Shown here one piece after another: positions 1 to 10,222 of a DNA stretch of 64,000 nucleotides (position 1 is the stretch's first letter; each line of letters opens with the position of its first letter). The stretch spans positions 27,158 through 91,157 of the forward strand of contig JALHNV010000005.1 of the NCBI GenBank assembly GCA_022843325.1, given 5' to 3'. Below the pieces are notes generated by a model. It worked only from the letters and a program-made list of their open reading frames with translations. It did no database searches and was not told the origin of the DNA. The position numbers and the translations under genes are program-made. This DNA is from Pseudolabrys sp. (GTDB taxonomy: Bacteria; Pseudomonadota; Alphaproteobacteria; Rhizobiales; Xanthobacteraceae).

Positions 1-336
1 ACCGGCGCGGAGGGGATCGGCTCGCCGGCCTTCGCCACCTTGATGCGGCTGCTCGACACCGACCGCTGCTGGGTCAAGCTCGCCAGCCTGTACCGGCTTT
101 CGGCCGAGCCCTATCCGCACCGCGACATGCTGCCGATGATCGCGCGCGTCGTCAGCGCGCGTCCCGACCGCATTCTCTGGGGCAGCAACTGGCCGCACCC
201 GATCTGCCCGGTGCCGATGCCGAATGACGGCGATCTGGTCGATCTCGTGCCGCTGTGGTTTCCCGACGCGACCACGCAACGCCTCGCACTGGTCGACAAT
301 CCGGCGGCGCTGTACGGGTTCGACAGCGTCGCCTGA
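1..336 (+). CDS. amidohydrolase (TIM-barrel, amidohydrolase_2 family), C-terminal part; starts before window
   Basis: Open frame runs in from the left edge; ...RILWGSNWPHP...DNPAALYGF is typical of the C-terminus of amidohydrolase_2 proteins. Confidence 0.8.
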   Translation, partial: TGAEGIGSPAFATLMRLLDTDRCWVKLASLYRLSAEPYPHRDMLPMIARVVSARPDRILWGSNWPHPICPVPMPNDGDLVDLVPLWFPDATTQRLALVDNPAALYGFDSVA

Positions 337-343
337 GGCCGCG

Positions 344-1438
344 CTAGCGCCAATACGTATGGCGGGTCGGTCGCGGCCACGTCGTCGTCCAGGCGCGCCG
401 CTGAATCGTTGTCTGTGTCCGGATCGGAGCGGCAGCCGTGGTCTTGCGGTTGGCCGTGTGCCGGGTCGTTGCCCCGGTGGTGTGCGGTGGCTTCCTGGCG
501 ACGCTGATGGTCGTGGTTCGGCTGGCGACCTGGGTGCGCGCAGCTTCGGGCCGCGCTGCTGGAGGGCGGGGCAGGGCCGCGGTCACGGGACGCTCGGCCA
601 TGGCGGGCGCGCTGGTCTTCACCACGCGCGGCCAACTGCCGCTGTCGGCGACCGGTGTGTCGAGCTCCGGCACCGACCTCGGCCGATCGCCGGCCGGAAT
701 GGCGTGCACCACCTTGAAGCCGCGTTTCTTCAATTCGCGCAGCAGCACCGGCACCGCCATTGCGGTGGCGGGGTGAATGTCGTGCAGCAAGAGCACGCCG
801 CGGCCACGGCCTTCGATACGCTCCATCGCCTTGCGGACGATGTCGTCGGCGGTGACGTCGCGGAACCAGTCGTCGGCGACTTCGTCGGCGCTCCACACCG
901 ACAGCGACTTGGACGCCAGGTAGGTTTCGACCTGGCGGGTGCGCGCGAGTCCGGGGATGCGGAAGAACGGCGCCACCGCTTTCGGGTTGCCGGCGGCAGC
1001 CTGCACCGATGCGATCCCGGCGGTCACCTCGCGCTCGACCCGCGGCAACTCCATCTGGTCGAAGGTGAGCGGATGATTCTGGCTGTGCGTACCGATGACA
1101 TGGCCGGCGTTGTAGATGCGCCTCACCAGGTCGGGATGCGCGGTCGCCATGCGGCCGACCAGAAAGAACGTGGCCTGCACGCATTCGCGCGCGAGGGCGT
1201 CGAGCACGCGCGTCGTGTAGGGCGGCAGCGGTCCGTCGTCGAAGGTGATCACCACCTCGCGGTCATTGAGCGGCAGCGTGTTGCGGTATTGCACCGTACC
1301 GATGCGCGGGAAGGCCGAAGGCTCGACCGTGATGGTGCGCGCCGTCCCCAGCGCTTTCGGATTGCCGGGGCAGGGCGCCGCCATTGCCGGCGCAAGGGCC
1401 ACGGTCAGACAACACAACGCCAACGCAACGCGACGCAT
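344..1438 (-). CDS. polysaccharide deacetylase family protein (NodB domain), exported
   Basis: Signal peptide; VVITFDDGPLPPYT, GTHSQNHPLT, LLLHDIHP motifs. Confidence 0.9.
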   Translation of the reverse strand: MRRVALALCCLTVALAPAMAAPCPGNPKALGTARTITVEPSAFPRIGTVQYRNTLPLNDREVVITFDDGPLPPYTTRVLDALARECVQATFFLVGRMATAHPDLVRRIYNAGHVIGTHSQNHPLTFDQMELPRVEREVTAGIASVQAAAGNPKAVAPFFRIPGLARTRQVETYLASKSLSVWSADEVADDWFRDVTADDIVRKAMERIEGRGRGVLLLHDIHPATAMAVPVLLRELKKRGFKVVHAIPAGDRPRSVPELDTPVADSGSWPRVVKTSAPAMAERPVTAALPRPPAARPEAARTQVASRTTTISVARKPPHTTGATTRHTANRKTTAAAPIRTQTTIQRRAWTTTWPRPTRHTYWR

Positions 1439-1621
1439 GAAGCCCCCACTGTCCCCACTCGCACGCCTTCTGGCGCGACTCCGAAATGGGAAGGCTCATC
1501 AAAACTACGCGTCGCCACATTAACCAAAAATTAACCACGTTAAACCGCGTGCCTGTTGGGTTGCTGCGATTTGCCGACAGGCTGCGGCAAAAATGAAACG
1601 CTGTCCTGAAATGGCACAGTT

Positions 1622-2395
1622 TTAGTTCAGCGCACCGCGGATACCGGCGGGCACGACGTGAACGATGCGATAGCCGCGCTGCTTCAACGCGCGCAGAAAG
1701 GCGGGAAGCATGGCGGCGGTCTGCTGCTTGGTGTCGTGAAACAGCACAATGCCGCGTCCGGCCTGTTCGATGCGCGCCATGATCACGTCCAGCTGTTGCT
1801 CCGGCGACATCGGCAACCAGTCGCTGGCCCAGACATCGGCGCCGAATACGACAATGCCGCGATCGCTGAGGCGGTCGAGCAGGGGCTGGGTCGCGGCAAA
1901 TCCGGGAAAGCGGAAGAACGGCATCACCGGATCGGTACGGCGGTGGCCGTAGACGGCAAACTCGTCGGCCGCGATGCCACGGTCGATCTCCGCCTCTGCC
2001 TTGTCGAGCGGCATGCGGTTCAATTCGGGATGCGAATAGGTGTGGTGGCCGATGCTGTGGCCCTCGGCCAGCGTGCGCCGCGCCAGTCCGGCATTCGCTT
2101 CTGCATTGCGGCCGAGCAGAAAAAAGGTCGCGCGCACGCATTCGCGCTTCAGCGCGTCAAGCACCCGGGGTGTGGTGCCCGGCCACGGTCCGTCATCGAA
2201 GGTCAGCACGAGTTCCTTGGCGCGCAGCGGCAACGTCGTCGGGAAATGCTTGCGGCCGACGCGCGGCGTGGTCTTGACATCGACCTCGATCACCCGCGCG
2301 GTTCCCAGCGCCTGCGGAGAGCCAGGGCAGGGCTCCGCCAGAGCGGCCGAAGGAACAAGGGCCGCGGCCAGCGCGAGAGCGACGATGCGAGTCAT
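1622..2395 (-). CDS. polysaccharide deacetylase family protein, paralog of the neighbouring gene
   Basis: Signal peptide MTRIVALALAAALVPSAALA; LVLTFDDGPWPGTT, GHHTYSHPE, VLFHDTK. Confidence 0.9.
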   Translation of the reverse strand: MTRIVALALAAALVPSAALAEPCPGSPQALGTARVIEVDVKTTPRVGRKHFPTTLPLRAKELVLTFDDGPWPGTTPRVLDALKRECVRATFFLLGRNAEANAGLARRTLAEGHSIGHHTYSHPELNRMPLDKAEAEIDRGIAADEFAVYGHRRTDPVMPFFRFPGFAATQPLLDRLSDRGIVVFGADVWASDWLPMSPEQQLDVIMARIEQAGRGIVLFHDTKQQTAAMLPAFLRALKQRGYRIVHVVPAGIRGALN

Positions 2396-2548
2396 GTTTG
2401 CCTCTGAGGTGCTGCAATTGACCGCATGAAACCTGCTGCGGCAAGCGGGCATGTGTGACAGGGTTTACGCGTTAATCATTTGCGCTGCCGCGGCGGCGCG
2501 GCGTACAAGCGGACCACTCCCGTCCCGATAATCTGACAGAGGTCCGGC

Positions 2549-3940
2549 ATGGCCGACTCCCAAGACAGCACCTTGCCGTTGCGGAACGAGGATGGCGCCA
2601 TTCGCCCCGAATTCGTCGAGCGGGTCGAGAAGGCAATCGAGGCCGTCGACGTGGCCACCCTGCGTGAACAGGTCGCCGACCTGCACGAGGCCGACCTCGG
2701 CGACCTGGTGGAGGCGCTGCAACCGCCGCTGCGGTCGCGCCTCATCGAATTGCTCGGCATCGATTTCGATTTTACCGCGCTGACCGAGATGGATCACACG
2801 GTGCGCGGCGAGATCCTTGCGGAGCTGCCGCCGCGCACCGTCGCCGACGGTGTCCGCGACCTCGATACCGACGACGCGGTCGCGGTTCTGGCCGACATTC
2901 CGACCGAGGACCGCGCCGAGATCCTCAATCAGCTGCCGACCATCGAGCGTTTGGCGCTGTCCCGCAGCCTGGACTACCCGGCCGAGTCGGCCGGACGGCG
3001 GATGCAAACCGAGTTCATCGCCGTGCCGCCGGACTGGAATGTCGGGCAGGCCATCGACTACATGCGCGAGACCGCCGACCTGCCGGAGCGGTTCTATGAA
3101 CTGTTTGTGGTCGACGCGGCGGGCAAGCTGCTCGGCATGGTGGCGCTCGACCGCCTGTTGCGTGCCAAGCGGCCGGTGCCGATCGCCGACCTGATGGAAG
3201 AAGACCGGCCGCGGGTGCGCGCCGACCAGGACCAGGAAGAGGTGGCGCGGCTTTTCCAGCGCTACAACTGGGTCGTCGCCCCCGTGGTCGATGGCAACGA
3301 CCGGCTGGTCGGCGTCATCACCTTCGACGACGTCGCGGACGTGATCGACGAGGAGGCCGAAGAGGACATCAAGGCGCTGGGCGGCGTCATCAGCGACGAG
3401 GAATTGTCCGACACGGTTTGGACCGTTGTGCGCGGCCGTTTCAACTGGCTGCTGCTCAATCTCGGCGCTGCCTTCCTCGCCGCCAACGTGCTGGGCATGT
3501 TCGAGGGCCAGTTGCAGCAGATGGTGGCGCTGGCGGTGCTGGCGCCCGTGGTGGCCAACCAAGGCGGCAACGCCGCCATCCAGACCATGACGGTGGCGGT
3601 GCGCGCGCTTGCCACCCGCGAACTGAACGCCAGCAATGCCTGGCGCGTGATCCGGCGCGAATTGATGGTGGGACTGCTCAACGGCATCGTCTTCGCCGTC
3701 ATCACCGGCGTCGCCGCCTATGTGTGGTTCGAAGTGCCGGGGCTCGGCGTGGTGATCGGCCTGGCCATGATGTGCAACCTGATCGCCGGCGCGCTGGGGG
3801 GCATTCTGGTCCCCCTGGCCATGCACCGGCTCAAGGTCGATCCGGCGGTGGCGTCGAGCCCCTTCGTCATCATGGTGACGGATGCGCTGGGTTTCTTCGC
3901 GTTCCTGACCATCGCGTCGTTGTGGTTTGGCATGAGATAG
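2549..3940 (+). CDS. mgtE: magnesium transporter MgtE (N-domain, CBS pair, C-terminal TM domain)
   Basis: DADDAVAVLADI-like N domain, CBS repeats, PVVANQGGNAAIQTMTVAVRALA transmembrane motif. Confidence 0.93.
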   Translation: MADSQDSTLPLRNEDGAIRPEFVERVEKAIEAVDVATLREQVADLHEADLGDLVEALQPPLRSRLIELLGIDFDFTALTEMDHTVRGEILAELPPRTVADGVRDLDTDDAVAVLADIPTEDRAEILNQLPTIERLALSRSLDYPAESAGRRMQTEFIAVPPDWNVGQAIDYMRETADLPERFYELFVVDAAGKLLGMVALDRLLRAKRPVPIADLMEEDRPRVRADQDQEEVARLFQRYNWVVAPVVDGNDRLVGVITFDDVADVIDEEAEEDIKALGGVISDEELSDTVWTVVRGRFNWLLLNLGAAFLAANVLGMFEGQLQQMVALAVLAPVVANQGGNAAIQTMTVAVRALATRELNASNAWRVIRRELMVGLLNGIVFAVITGVAAYVWFEVPGLGVVIGLAMMCNLIAGALGGILVPLAMHRLKVDPAVASSPFVIMVTDALGFFAFLTIASLWFGMR

Positions 3941-4027
3941 CCCGGAAAACACGGTAGTTACGCTTCGTTCACCGTGTTTCCTGACCCGGCATTAAGGCTG
4001 AATCCGTAACCCTGTCGGTCTGGCGCA

Positions 4028-5887
4028 ATGGGGTGCGCCTGGGGTGATGCGGTGGACGGCGAGACCAGTGTGCAGGCGGCGGGGGCTAGCCTTGCGGGTG
4101 CGACCCGGGTGAGGGCACGGCGGCTGCTGTCCGCGTCACAGTGGATTGCCGTGCTGGCGATGCTCGCCGTCGGCGCCACCATGATCACCGCCGCCATCGG
4201 CTACGAAATGGCCCGTCGCAGCGACGAGCGCCTGTTGACCGAGCAGCGCGCCTCGCTGCGCAACGCCATGGCCGAATTCCGCGGCCTGTTCGGGCGCTCC
4301 GGCTCGCTCGACCCCGGCTTTGTGCGCATGGTTGAGCAGAATGCCGGCCTGCTGGACCTCAAGTTCGAAACCAATCCTGCTTCAAGCGGCCGCGAGATGC
4401 AGCCGGCCATCGATGCGCAGGGCCGCATCGCCGGGTTCTTCACCTGGGACCGGATCCATCCGATGACCGACACCATGAACCGGCTGATGCCGCTGATTGC
4501 CGGTATCGCCATCGTTCTGGTGATCTTCGCCGGCTTTGCGCTGGGAATGCTGCGGCGGGCCCGCAATGAACTGGCCGCCAGCGAGGAGCAGGCGCAACGT
4601 GTCGCCGACCACGACAAGCTCACCGGGCTGCCGAACCATGCCAAGATGCTCGAACAGCTTGATCTGGCGCTGACTGAGCGAGCCGCCTCCGAGATCACCA
4701 GTTTCGTGCTGATTGAAATCGATGGCATGGCCGATATCGATGCTCAACTTGGCCTGCTCGGCAGCGAAGACGTGATTGCGGCCGCGGCCGATGTGCTGCG
4801 CCAGGCCCTGCCTGCGGGGGCAGAACTGGGCCGGATTGGCAGCGACAAGTTTGCCATCACCATCACCGGCGAGGATGAAGTGGAGCCGGCGATCCGGGTC
4901 GCGCTCGACGCCTTGGCGCGTCCCGTTACAGGCGAAACAGCCGTCCGGATCAGCGCCTATGCCGGCTTTGCCCAGGCGCCGCGGCACGCCACCACCCGCA
5001 GCGAGCTGACCCGGCGGTCCGATCTGGCGCTGCGGGCCGCTGCCGAAAAAGGGCCGGGCTCAATCGTCGTCTTCGATATGTCGCTCGACGCCGCGTCGGC
5101 CGACCACAAATTCATTACACGCGAATTGCCGCGGGCGCTTGAGGCTAACGAACTCGAACTGCATTATCAGCCGATCGTCGCCGCCAATGGCGGACGGATG
5201 GTCGGCGTGGAAGCGCTGCTGCGCTGGACCCACCCGGTGCGCGGCGCGATCGGGCCGGCGGTGTTCATCCCGATTGCGGAGCGCATGGGGCTGATGGATG
5301 CGCTCGGCGCCTTCGTGCTGCGCCGCGCGCTGCAGGAGGCCAGACGCTGGCCGGATCTTTATATCGCGGTCAACCTGTCGCCGCTGCAAGTGCGCGACAG
5401 TAATCTGATCGAACTCGTGCGCGCCGCGCTTACGGAAAGCGGCGTCGCGCCGGAGCGGCTGGTGCTGGAAATTACCGAAGGCGTTCTGATCGACAATCCG
5501 GATGAGATGGTGCAGCGGATCGAGGAGCTGCATGCTCTCGGTGTCAGTGTCGCGCTGGACGACTTCGGCTCGGGCTACTCGAACCTCGGCTATCTGCAGC
5601 GTTTTCCGCTCGACAAGCTCAAGATCGATCGCAGCTTCGTGGCCGGGCTTGGCACGTCCGCCAACGGCGGGGTCATAATCCAGGCCATCGTGGCGCTCGG
5701 CCGCGCCCTTGGACTGACGGTGCTCGTCGAGGGTGTCGAGACCGAGCAGCAGCGGGTGTTGCTGAGGCTGGCCGGCTGCGACGAGATGCAGGGCTACCTG
5801 TTCGCCAAGCCGGCGCCGGCCCGGGCGATCGACCGGCTGCTGGCGCAGGTCAAGCAGGGCCGCACAGCGGGAGCCCTGACAGGGTAA
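4028..5887 (+). CDS. membrane-anchored GGDEF/EAL protein, degenerate GGDEF, intact EAL
   Basis: TM segments; GRIGSDKFAI in place of GGDEF; EALLRW, LDDFGSGYSNLGYLQRFPLDKLKIDRSFV, LVEGVET, QGYLFAKP. Confidence 0.9.
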   Translation: MGCAWGDAVDGETSVQAAGASLAGATRVRARRLLSASQWIAVLAMLAVGATMITAAIGYEMARRSDERLLTEQRASLRNAMAEFRGLFGRSGSLDPGFVRMVEQNAGLLDLKFETNPASSGREMQPAIDAQGRIAGFFTWDRIHPMTDTMNRLMPLIAGIAIVLVIFAGFALGMLRRARNELAASEEQAQRVADHDKLTGLPNHAKMLEQLDLALTERAASEITSFVLIEIDGMADIDAQLGLLGSEDVIAAAADVLRQALPAGAELGRIGSDKFAITITGEDEVEPAIRVALDALARPVTGETAVRISAYAGFAQAPRHATTRSELTRRSDLALRAAAEKGPGSIVVFDMSLDAASADHKFITRELPRALEANELELHYQPIVAANGGRMVGVEALLRWTHPVRGAIGPAVFIPIAERMGLMDALGAFVLRRALQEARRWPDLYIAVNLSPLQVRDSNLIELVRAALTESGVAPERLVLEITEGVLIDNPDEMVQRIEELHALGVSVALDDFGSGYSNLGYLQRFPLDKLKIDRSFVAGLGTSANGGVIIQAIVALGRALGLTVLVEGVETEQQRVLLRLAGCDEMQGYLFAKPAPARAIDRLLAQVKQGRTAGALTG

Positions 5888-5928
5888 GACGAAGGCGGTA
5901 ATGTCGTCGCCGATCCCGGGAGGACGCG

Positions 5929-7101
5929 ATGATCCCCAATGCATGGACGGGCTTCGACTTCGGCCTTGGCGCCGACGTCGATATGATCCGCACGACGGCC
6001 GGCGGCTTTGCTCAGGACCGCATCGCGCCGCGCGCTGCCGAGATCGACAGCCGCAACGAATTTCCCCGCGACCTCTGGCCGGAAATGGGTGCGCTGGGAC
6101 TGCACGGCATTACCGTCCCCGAAGACCTGGGTGGGGCGGGCCTCGGCTATCTGGCGCACTGCGTGGCGATGGAGGAGGTGTCGCGCGCCAGCGCTTCGGT
6201 CGGGCTGTCCTACGGCGCGCACTCCAATCTCTGCATCAACCAGATCAACCGCAACGGCAGCGCCGAGCAGAAACGACGGTATTTGCCGAAACTGATTGCC
6301 GGCGAGCACGTCGGCGCGCTGGCGATGTCGGAGCCAGGCGCCGGGTCCGATGTCGTATCGATGCGGACCCGCGCCGACAAGAAGGGTGACCGCTACATCC
6401 TCAACGGCACCAAGATGTGGATCACCAATGGACCGGTCGCCGACGCGCTGGTGGTCTATGCCAAGACCGACCGCACCGCCGGCGCCCGCGGGATTACCGC
6501 GTTCATCATCGAGAAGGGCATGAAGGGGTTTGCCCCGGCGCAGAAGCTCGACAAGCTCGGCATGCGTGGCTCGGACACCAGCGAACTGGTGTTCACCGAC
6601 TGCGAGGTGCCGGAGGAGAATGTGCTCGGCGCCGTCGGCAACGGTGTCAACGTGCTGATGTCCGGCCTCGACTACGAGCGCGTGGTGCTGGCCGCGGGGC
6701 CCCTTGGCATCATGCAGGCCTGCATGGATGTGGTGGTGCCTTATGTGCATCAGCGGCAGCAGTTCGGCCAGGCGATCGGCCGCTTTCAACTGGTGCAGGC
6801 CAAGATCGCCGACATGTACGTGACCATGAATGCGGCCAAATCCTACGTTTATGCGGTGGCGCGCGCCTGCGACGACGGCCGCACCACCCGGGAGGATGCC
6901 GCCGGCGCCATCCTGTATGCCGCCGAGCGGGCAACCTGGATGGCGCTGGAAGCGATCCAGTGCCTCGGCGGCAACGGCTATATCAATGACTTCCCGACCG
7001 GCCGGCTGCTACGCGATGCCAAGCTCTACGAGATCGGGGCGGGGACATCCGAAATCCGCCGGATGCTGATCGGACGGGAGGTCTTCGAGAAGACGCGCTA
7101 G
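5929..7101 (+). CDS. ivd: isovaleryl-CoA dehydrogenase-type acyl-CoA dehydrogenase
   Basis: 390 aa; [69 protein letters not shown]. Confidence 0.9.
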   Translation: MIPNAWTGFDFGLGADVDMIRTTAGGFAQDRIAPRAAEIDSRNEFPRDLWPEMGALGLHGITVPEDLGGAGLGYLAHCVAMEEVSRASASVGLSYGAHSNLCINQINRNGSAEQKRRYLPKLIAGEHVGALAMSEPGAGSDVVSMRTRADKKGDRYILNGTKMWITNGPVADALVVYAKTDRTAGARGITAFIIEKGMKGFAPAQKLDKLGMRGSDTSELVFTDCEVPEENVLGAVGNGVNVLMSGLDYERVVLAAGPLGIMQACMDVVVPYVHQRQQFGQAIGRFQLVQAKIADMYVTMNAAKSYVYAVARACDDGRTTREDAAGAILYAAERATWMALEAIQCLGGNGYINDFPTGRLLRDAKLYEIGAGTSEIRRMLIGREVFEKTR

Positions 7102-7109
7102 CGGGGTGG

Positions 7110-7134
7110 GTGTCACTATTTTCGCAAGTGACAC
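7110..7134. promoter_or_regulatory. inverted repeat GTGTCACT-N9-AGTGACAC upstream of the AbrB/PIN pair; candidate operator
   Basis: Perfect 8-bp arms, 28 bp upstream of the ATG at 7163. Confidence 0.5.
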
Positions 7135-7162
7135 TTTACCCTTCATCTGCTAAACCCGTGCG

Positions 7163-7597
7163 ATGGCACGCAGATCAAACCCGAAGGGCTTTGCCGAGCC
7201 GAAAACGCCTTACGGCGCTCCGCGCGCCGACGGCATCGTTGCGGACGACGTTGCACCGGGCAAACGCAGGCTTCCCGCGCCTGAAACGCTACCCGATGGC
7301 ACCACGCGTTATTTTCTCGTCTTGGGTCCGAAGGGCCGCGTCCTGTTGCCGGTCGACCTGCGCGAGGCGATGGGCCTGCAGGAAGGCGATGTCATCACCG
7401 GCTGGCTGAAGGATGGCGAGATACGGATGCACAGTCATCGGCACGGGCTCCGCAAGCTTCAAGGGGAGGCGTCTTCGAAGGCGGCCACTGGCGTTTATGC
7501 CTCCGACGAGTTGATCTCCGAGCGCCGCGCGGAGGCTGCCAAAGAAGATGAGGAAACGCTGCTGGAACGTCCTGCGCACAAGAAGCGACGCCGTTGA
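7163..7597 (+). CDS. AbrB/MazE-type (VapB-like) antitoxin with extended termini
   Basis: LVLGPKGRVLLPVDLREAMGLQEGDVITG swapped-hairpin AbrB motif; overlaps the downstream PIN gene. Confidence 0.8.
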   Translation: MARRSNPKGFAEPKTPYGAPRADGIVADDVAPGKRRLPAPETLPDGTTRYFLVLGPKGRVLLPVDLREAMGLQEGDVITGWLKDGEIRMHSHRHGLRKLQGEASSKAATGVYASDELISERRAEAAKEDEETLLERPAHKKRRR

Positions 7598-7599
7598 CC

Positions 7600-7977
7600 G
7601 TGGCGGTACTGGACGCCTCGGCGGTGCTGGCCGTCTATTTCAACGAACCGGGCGCCGAACCGGTGCGGGCGACCTTGCCGGGTGCGCTGCTGTCGTCGGT
7701 CAATTACACTGAGGTGATCGGCAAGTGCCTCGACCGAGGCGAAACAATTGGTGCCGTCATGCGCAACCTTGCCCTCATGGGCCTGACGATCATCGCCCAT
7801 GACGCCCGTTTGGCACGCCGTGCCGGCGAACTCCGTCCGCTCACAAAGGCACGGGGTCTGTCGCTTGCCGATCGCGCCTGTCTCGCTCTGGCCGAGCGCG
7901 AGGGAGGGCCCGTTCTGACCGCCGACCGCTCATGGCGGGTGCTTGGCCTAGACGTTGAGGTCCGCCTCATCCGCTAG
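7600..7977 (+). CDS. PIN-domain ribonuclease toxin (VapC family)
   Basis: VLDASAVLAVYFNEPG, NYTEVIGK, LSLADRACLALA, VLTADRSW give the acidic PIN quartet; start GTG 7600 or TTG 7594. Confidence 0.87.
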   Translation: MAVLDASAVLAVYFNEPGAEPVRATLPGALLSSVNYTEVIGKCLDRGETIGAVMRNLALMGLTIIAHDARLARRAGELRPLTKARGLSLADRACLALAEREGGPVLTADRSWRVLGLDVEVRLIR

Positions 7978-8052
7978 GCCATCGCCCATTAACTTTTGCC
8001 TGTCCCGAATCAGCTAGCTCATTGGCCGACCATCTTTTTGGGAGAGGCGGCC

Positions 8053-8340
8053 ATGATGCGGGTGCGGTTGAAGGCGGACGGGCGCATTGTCGAGATCCAG
8101 CCCGACGGCAGCGAGAAGACGCTCAATCATCGCGATCCGGCGAGCTTCGTGCGTCAGGTGCGGGCGCGCTGCGGCCTGACCCAGGCGGCCTTTGCCGAGA
8201 AAATCGAAGTGCCGATCGAGACCGTGCGCAATTGGGAGCAGGGCAAGCGCCATCCGCGGGGCCCCGCCCGCGCCTTGCTCAAGCTGATCGACAGCGCGCC
8301 GGAGGCGGCCTTCGCCGCCCTCGGCGGCGGTCGCCGTTGA
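8053..8340 (+). CDS. XRE-family helix-turn-helix regulator
   Basis: LTQAAFAEKIEVPIETVRNWEQGKRHPRGPARALLKLI. Confidence 0.85.
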   Translation: MMRVRLKADGRIVEIQPDGSEKTLNHRDPASFVRQVRARCGLTQAAFAEKIEVPIETVRNWEQGKRHPRGPARALLKLIDSAPEAAFAALGGGRR

Positions 8341-8470
8341 CAGGCTGAGGCTGCCGAAGACACTCCGGTTCCGGCCGGAGTACCCCCCGTTGGCAGCGCC
8401 GCGCCGAGCGGGCATTCTCCGCCGCGCGCCCGCCTGAAAACCAAAATCCCGCGCCTCAAGGAGATATGCG

Positions 8471-9295
8471 ATGCAGTACGTCGAAGCCCACGGTTGCCGA
8501 ATTCCCACCATCGGTCTTGGCACCATGACCCTGAAAGAGGACGTCTGCGTCCAGGCCGTGAAGACGGCGCTGCAAAACGGCTACAATCACATCGACACCG
8601 CCAATTTCTACGGCAACGAGAAAGAGAACGGCGAGGGGTTCCGGCAGTCCGGCGTCAAGCGCGAAGACATGTTCATCACCACCAAGGTGCGCGAGAACAA
8701 CCTGACGCCGGAGAATTTCCAGAAGTCGCTCGACCAGAGCCTGGCCAACCTGCAACTGCCTTACGTCGACCTGCTGTTGATCCACTGGAACAACAAGGAC
8801 ATTCCCTTCTCGGTCAGCATTCCGTCGCTGTGCAAGGCGAAAAAGGACGGCAAGGCCAAGCACGTCGGCGTCGCCAACTTCACCACCAAGATGCTGGACG
8901 AAGCCTGGGCCGTGACCACCGAGCCGCTGGTCTGCAACCAGATCGAGATGCATCCCTTCATCAACCAGGACAAGGTGCTGGCGGCGAGCAAGAAGCACGG
9001 CATGGCCGTGGTGGCCTATTGCCCGATCGCGCGCGGCAAGGTACCGGGTGCCGATGCGCTGGAGCGTATCGGCAAGGCGCACGGCAAGAGCGCGGCGCAG
9101 GTGTCGCTGCGTTATCTGGTGCAGCGCGGCGTCTCGGCCATCCCGCGCACCGCGACGCCCGACCACATGAAAGCCAATCTTGACGTGTTTGATTTCCAGC
9201 TCAGCGAGCCGGAAATGGCCGAGCTGAAGGCGCTCAACGCCACCAACATGCGCGTAGTCAATCCGCCGCATGCGCCGGTGTGGGACACGCCCTGA
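8471..9295 (+). CDS. aldo/keto reductase
   Basis: NHIDTANFYGNE, VDLLLIHW, VGVANFT, IPRTATPDHMKANLDVFDFQLS. Confidence 0.92.
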   Translation: MQYVEAHGCRIPTIGLGTMTLKEDVCVQAVKTALQNGYNHIDTANFYGNEKENGEGFRQSGVKREDMFITTKVRENNLTPENFQKSLDQSLANLQLPYVDLLLIHWNNKDIPFSVSIPSLCKAKKDGKAKHVGVANFTTKMLDEAWAVTTEPLVCNQIEMHPFINQDKVLAASKKHGMAVVAYCPIARGKVPGADALERIGKAHGKSAAQVSLRYLVQRGVSAIPRTATPDHMKANLDVFDFQLSEPEMAELKALNATNMRVVNPPHAPVWDTP

Positions 9296-9310
9296 TCTCG
9301 GCCACCGCCC

Positions 9311-9400
9311 GCTCATCCCCGCGAAAGCGGGGACCCGGAGCCAAGGCTTGCTGGCTCTGTCGTTGCAACCCTGGATTCCCGCGTGCGCGGGAATGAGCGG
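9311..9400. repeat. REP-like palindromic intergenic element, two inner hairpins
   Basis: CTCATCCCCGCGAAAGCGGGGACCCGG ... CCTGGATTCCCGCGTGCGCGGGAATGAGCGG; related copy at 32036-32122. Confidence 0.75.
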
Positions 9401-9409
9401 AGTGTGTTG

Positions 9410-10222
9410 ATGCAGACCGTCGACGCCAAGGGTTTCAAGCTGCCGATTATCGGTCTCGGGACCTGGGATCTGCGCGGGCGTGACTGCGCCCGCCTGGTCG
9501 AACAGGCGATCCGTCTCGGCTACCGCCACATCGACACCGCGCAGATGTACGACAATGAGCGCGAGGTCGGTGAGGGCGTGCACGCCTCGGGGCGGCGCGC
9601 CGAGGTGACGGTGACGACCAAGGTGCAGCCGACCATGCTGGCGCCGCACGATCTGGAGCGGTCGGTGAAGGCGAGCCTTGCCAAGCTGCGGCTCGACGTC
9701 ATCGACCTGTTGCTGATCCACTGGCCGAACCCGCGGGTGCCTTTGGCGGAGACGCTCGGCGCCATGGCCAAGATGAAGCGCGAAGGCATCACCCGGCAGA
9801 TCGGCGTGTCGAACTTCACCGTGGCGTTGCTGGAAGAGGCGACGAAGGTGTCGAGCGAGCCGCTGGTGTGCAACCAGATCGAGTGTCATCCGTTTCTCGA
9901 CCAGGACAAGGTCATCGCCGCCTGCCGCCAGCACGGCATGGCGGTGGTGGCCTACAGCCCAATCGCGCGCGGCGGCGCCAAAGGCGACGCGCTGCTGGAG
10001 AAGATCGGCAAGGCGCACGGCAAGACCGCTCCGCAGGTCTGTCTGCGCTGGCTGGTGCAGCAGGGCATCGTCGTGATCCCGCGCACCAGCAAGCGCGAGC
10101 GGCTGGAAGAGAACATCGCGATCTTCGATTTCGCACTGACCGATGCCGAGATGACGGCGATCGCGGGCCTGGCGCGCGGCGAGCGCATCGTCGACTGGAC
10201 CTGGTCGCCGAAGTGGGACTGA
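9410..10222 (+). CDS. aldo/keto reductase, paralog of 8471-9295
   Basis: [59 protein letters not shown]. Confidence 0.92.
   Translation: MQTVDAKGFKLPIIGLGTWDLRGRDCARLVEQAIRLGYRHIDTAQMYDNEREVGEGVHASGRRAEVTVTTKVQPTMLAPHDLERSVKASLAKLRLDVIDLLLIHWPNPRVPLAETLGAMAKMKREGITRQIGVSNFTVALLEEATKVSSEPLVCNQIECHPFLDQDKVIAACRQHGMAVVAYSPIARGGAKGDALLEKIGKAHGKTAPQVCLRWLVQQGIVVIPRTSKRERLEENIAIFDFALTDAEMTAIAGLARGERIVDWTWSPKWD

Noticed and set aside
224-1534. 436-aa plus-strand ORF over the first deacetylase
   Set aside because: Antisense to a clear NodB-domain protein with signal peptide.
2396-2548. Possible Mg2+ riboswitch before mgtE
   Set aside because: The gap is short and I could not identify an M-box or related consensus.
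2465-3952. 495-aa minus-strand ORF antisense to mgtE
   Set aside because: Same artefact; composition typical of antisense to GC-rich genes.
8456-10018. 520-aa minus-strand ORF spanning both aldo/keto reductases and the REP element
   Set aside because: Reads through an intergenic repeat and mirrors two paralogs; no independent support.
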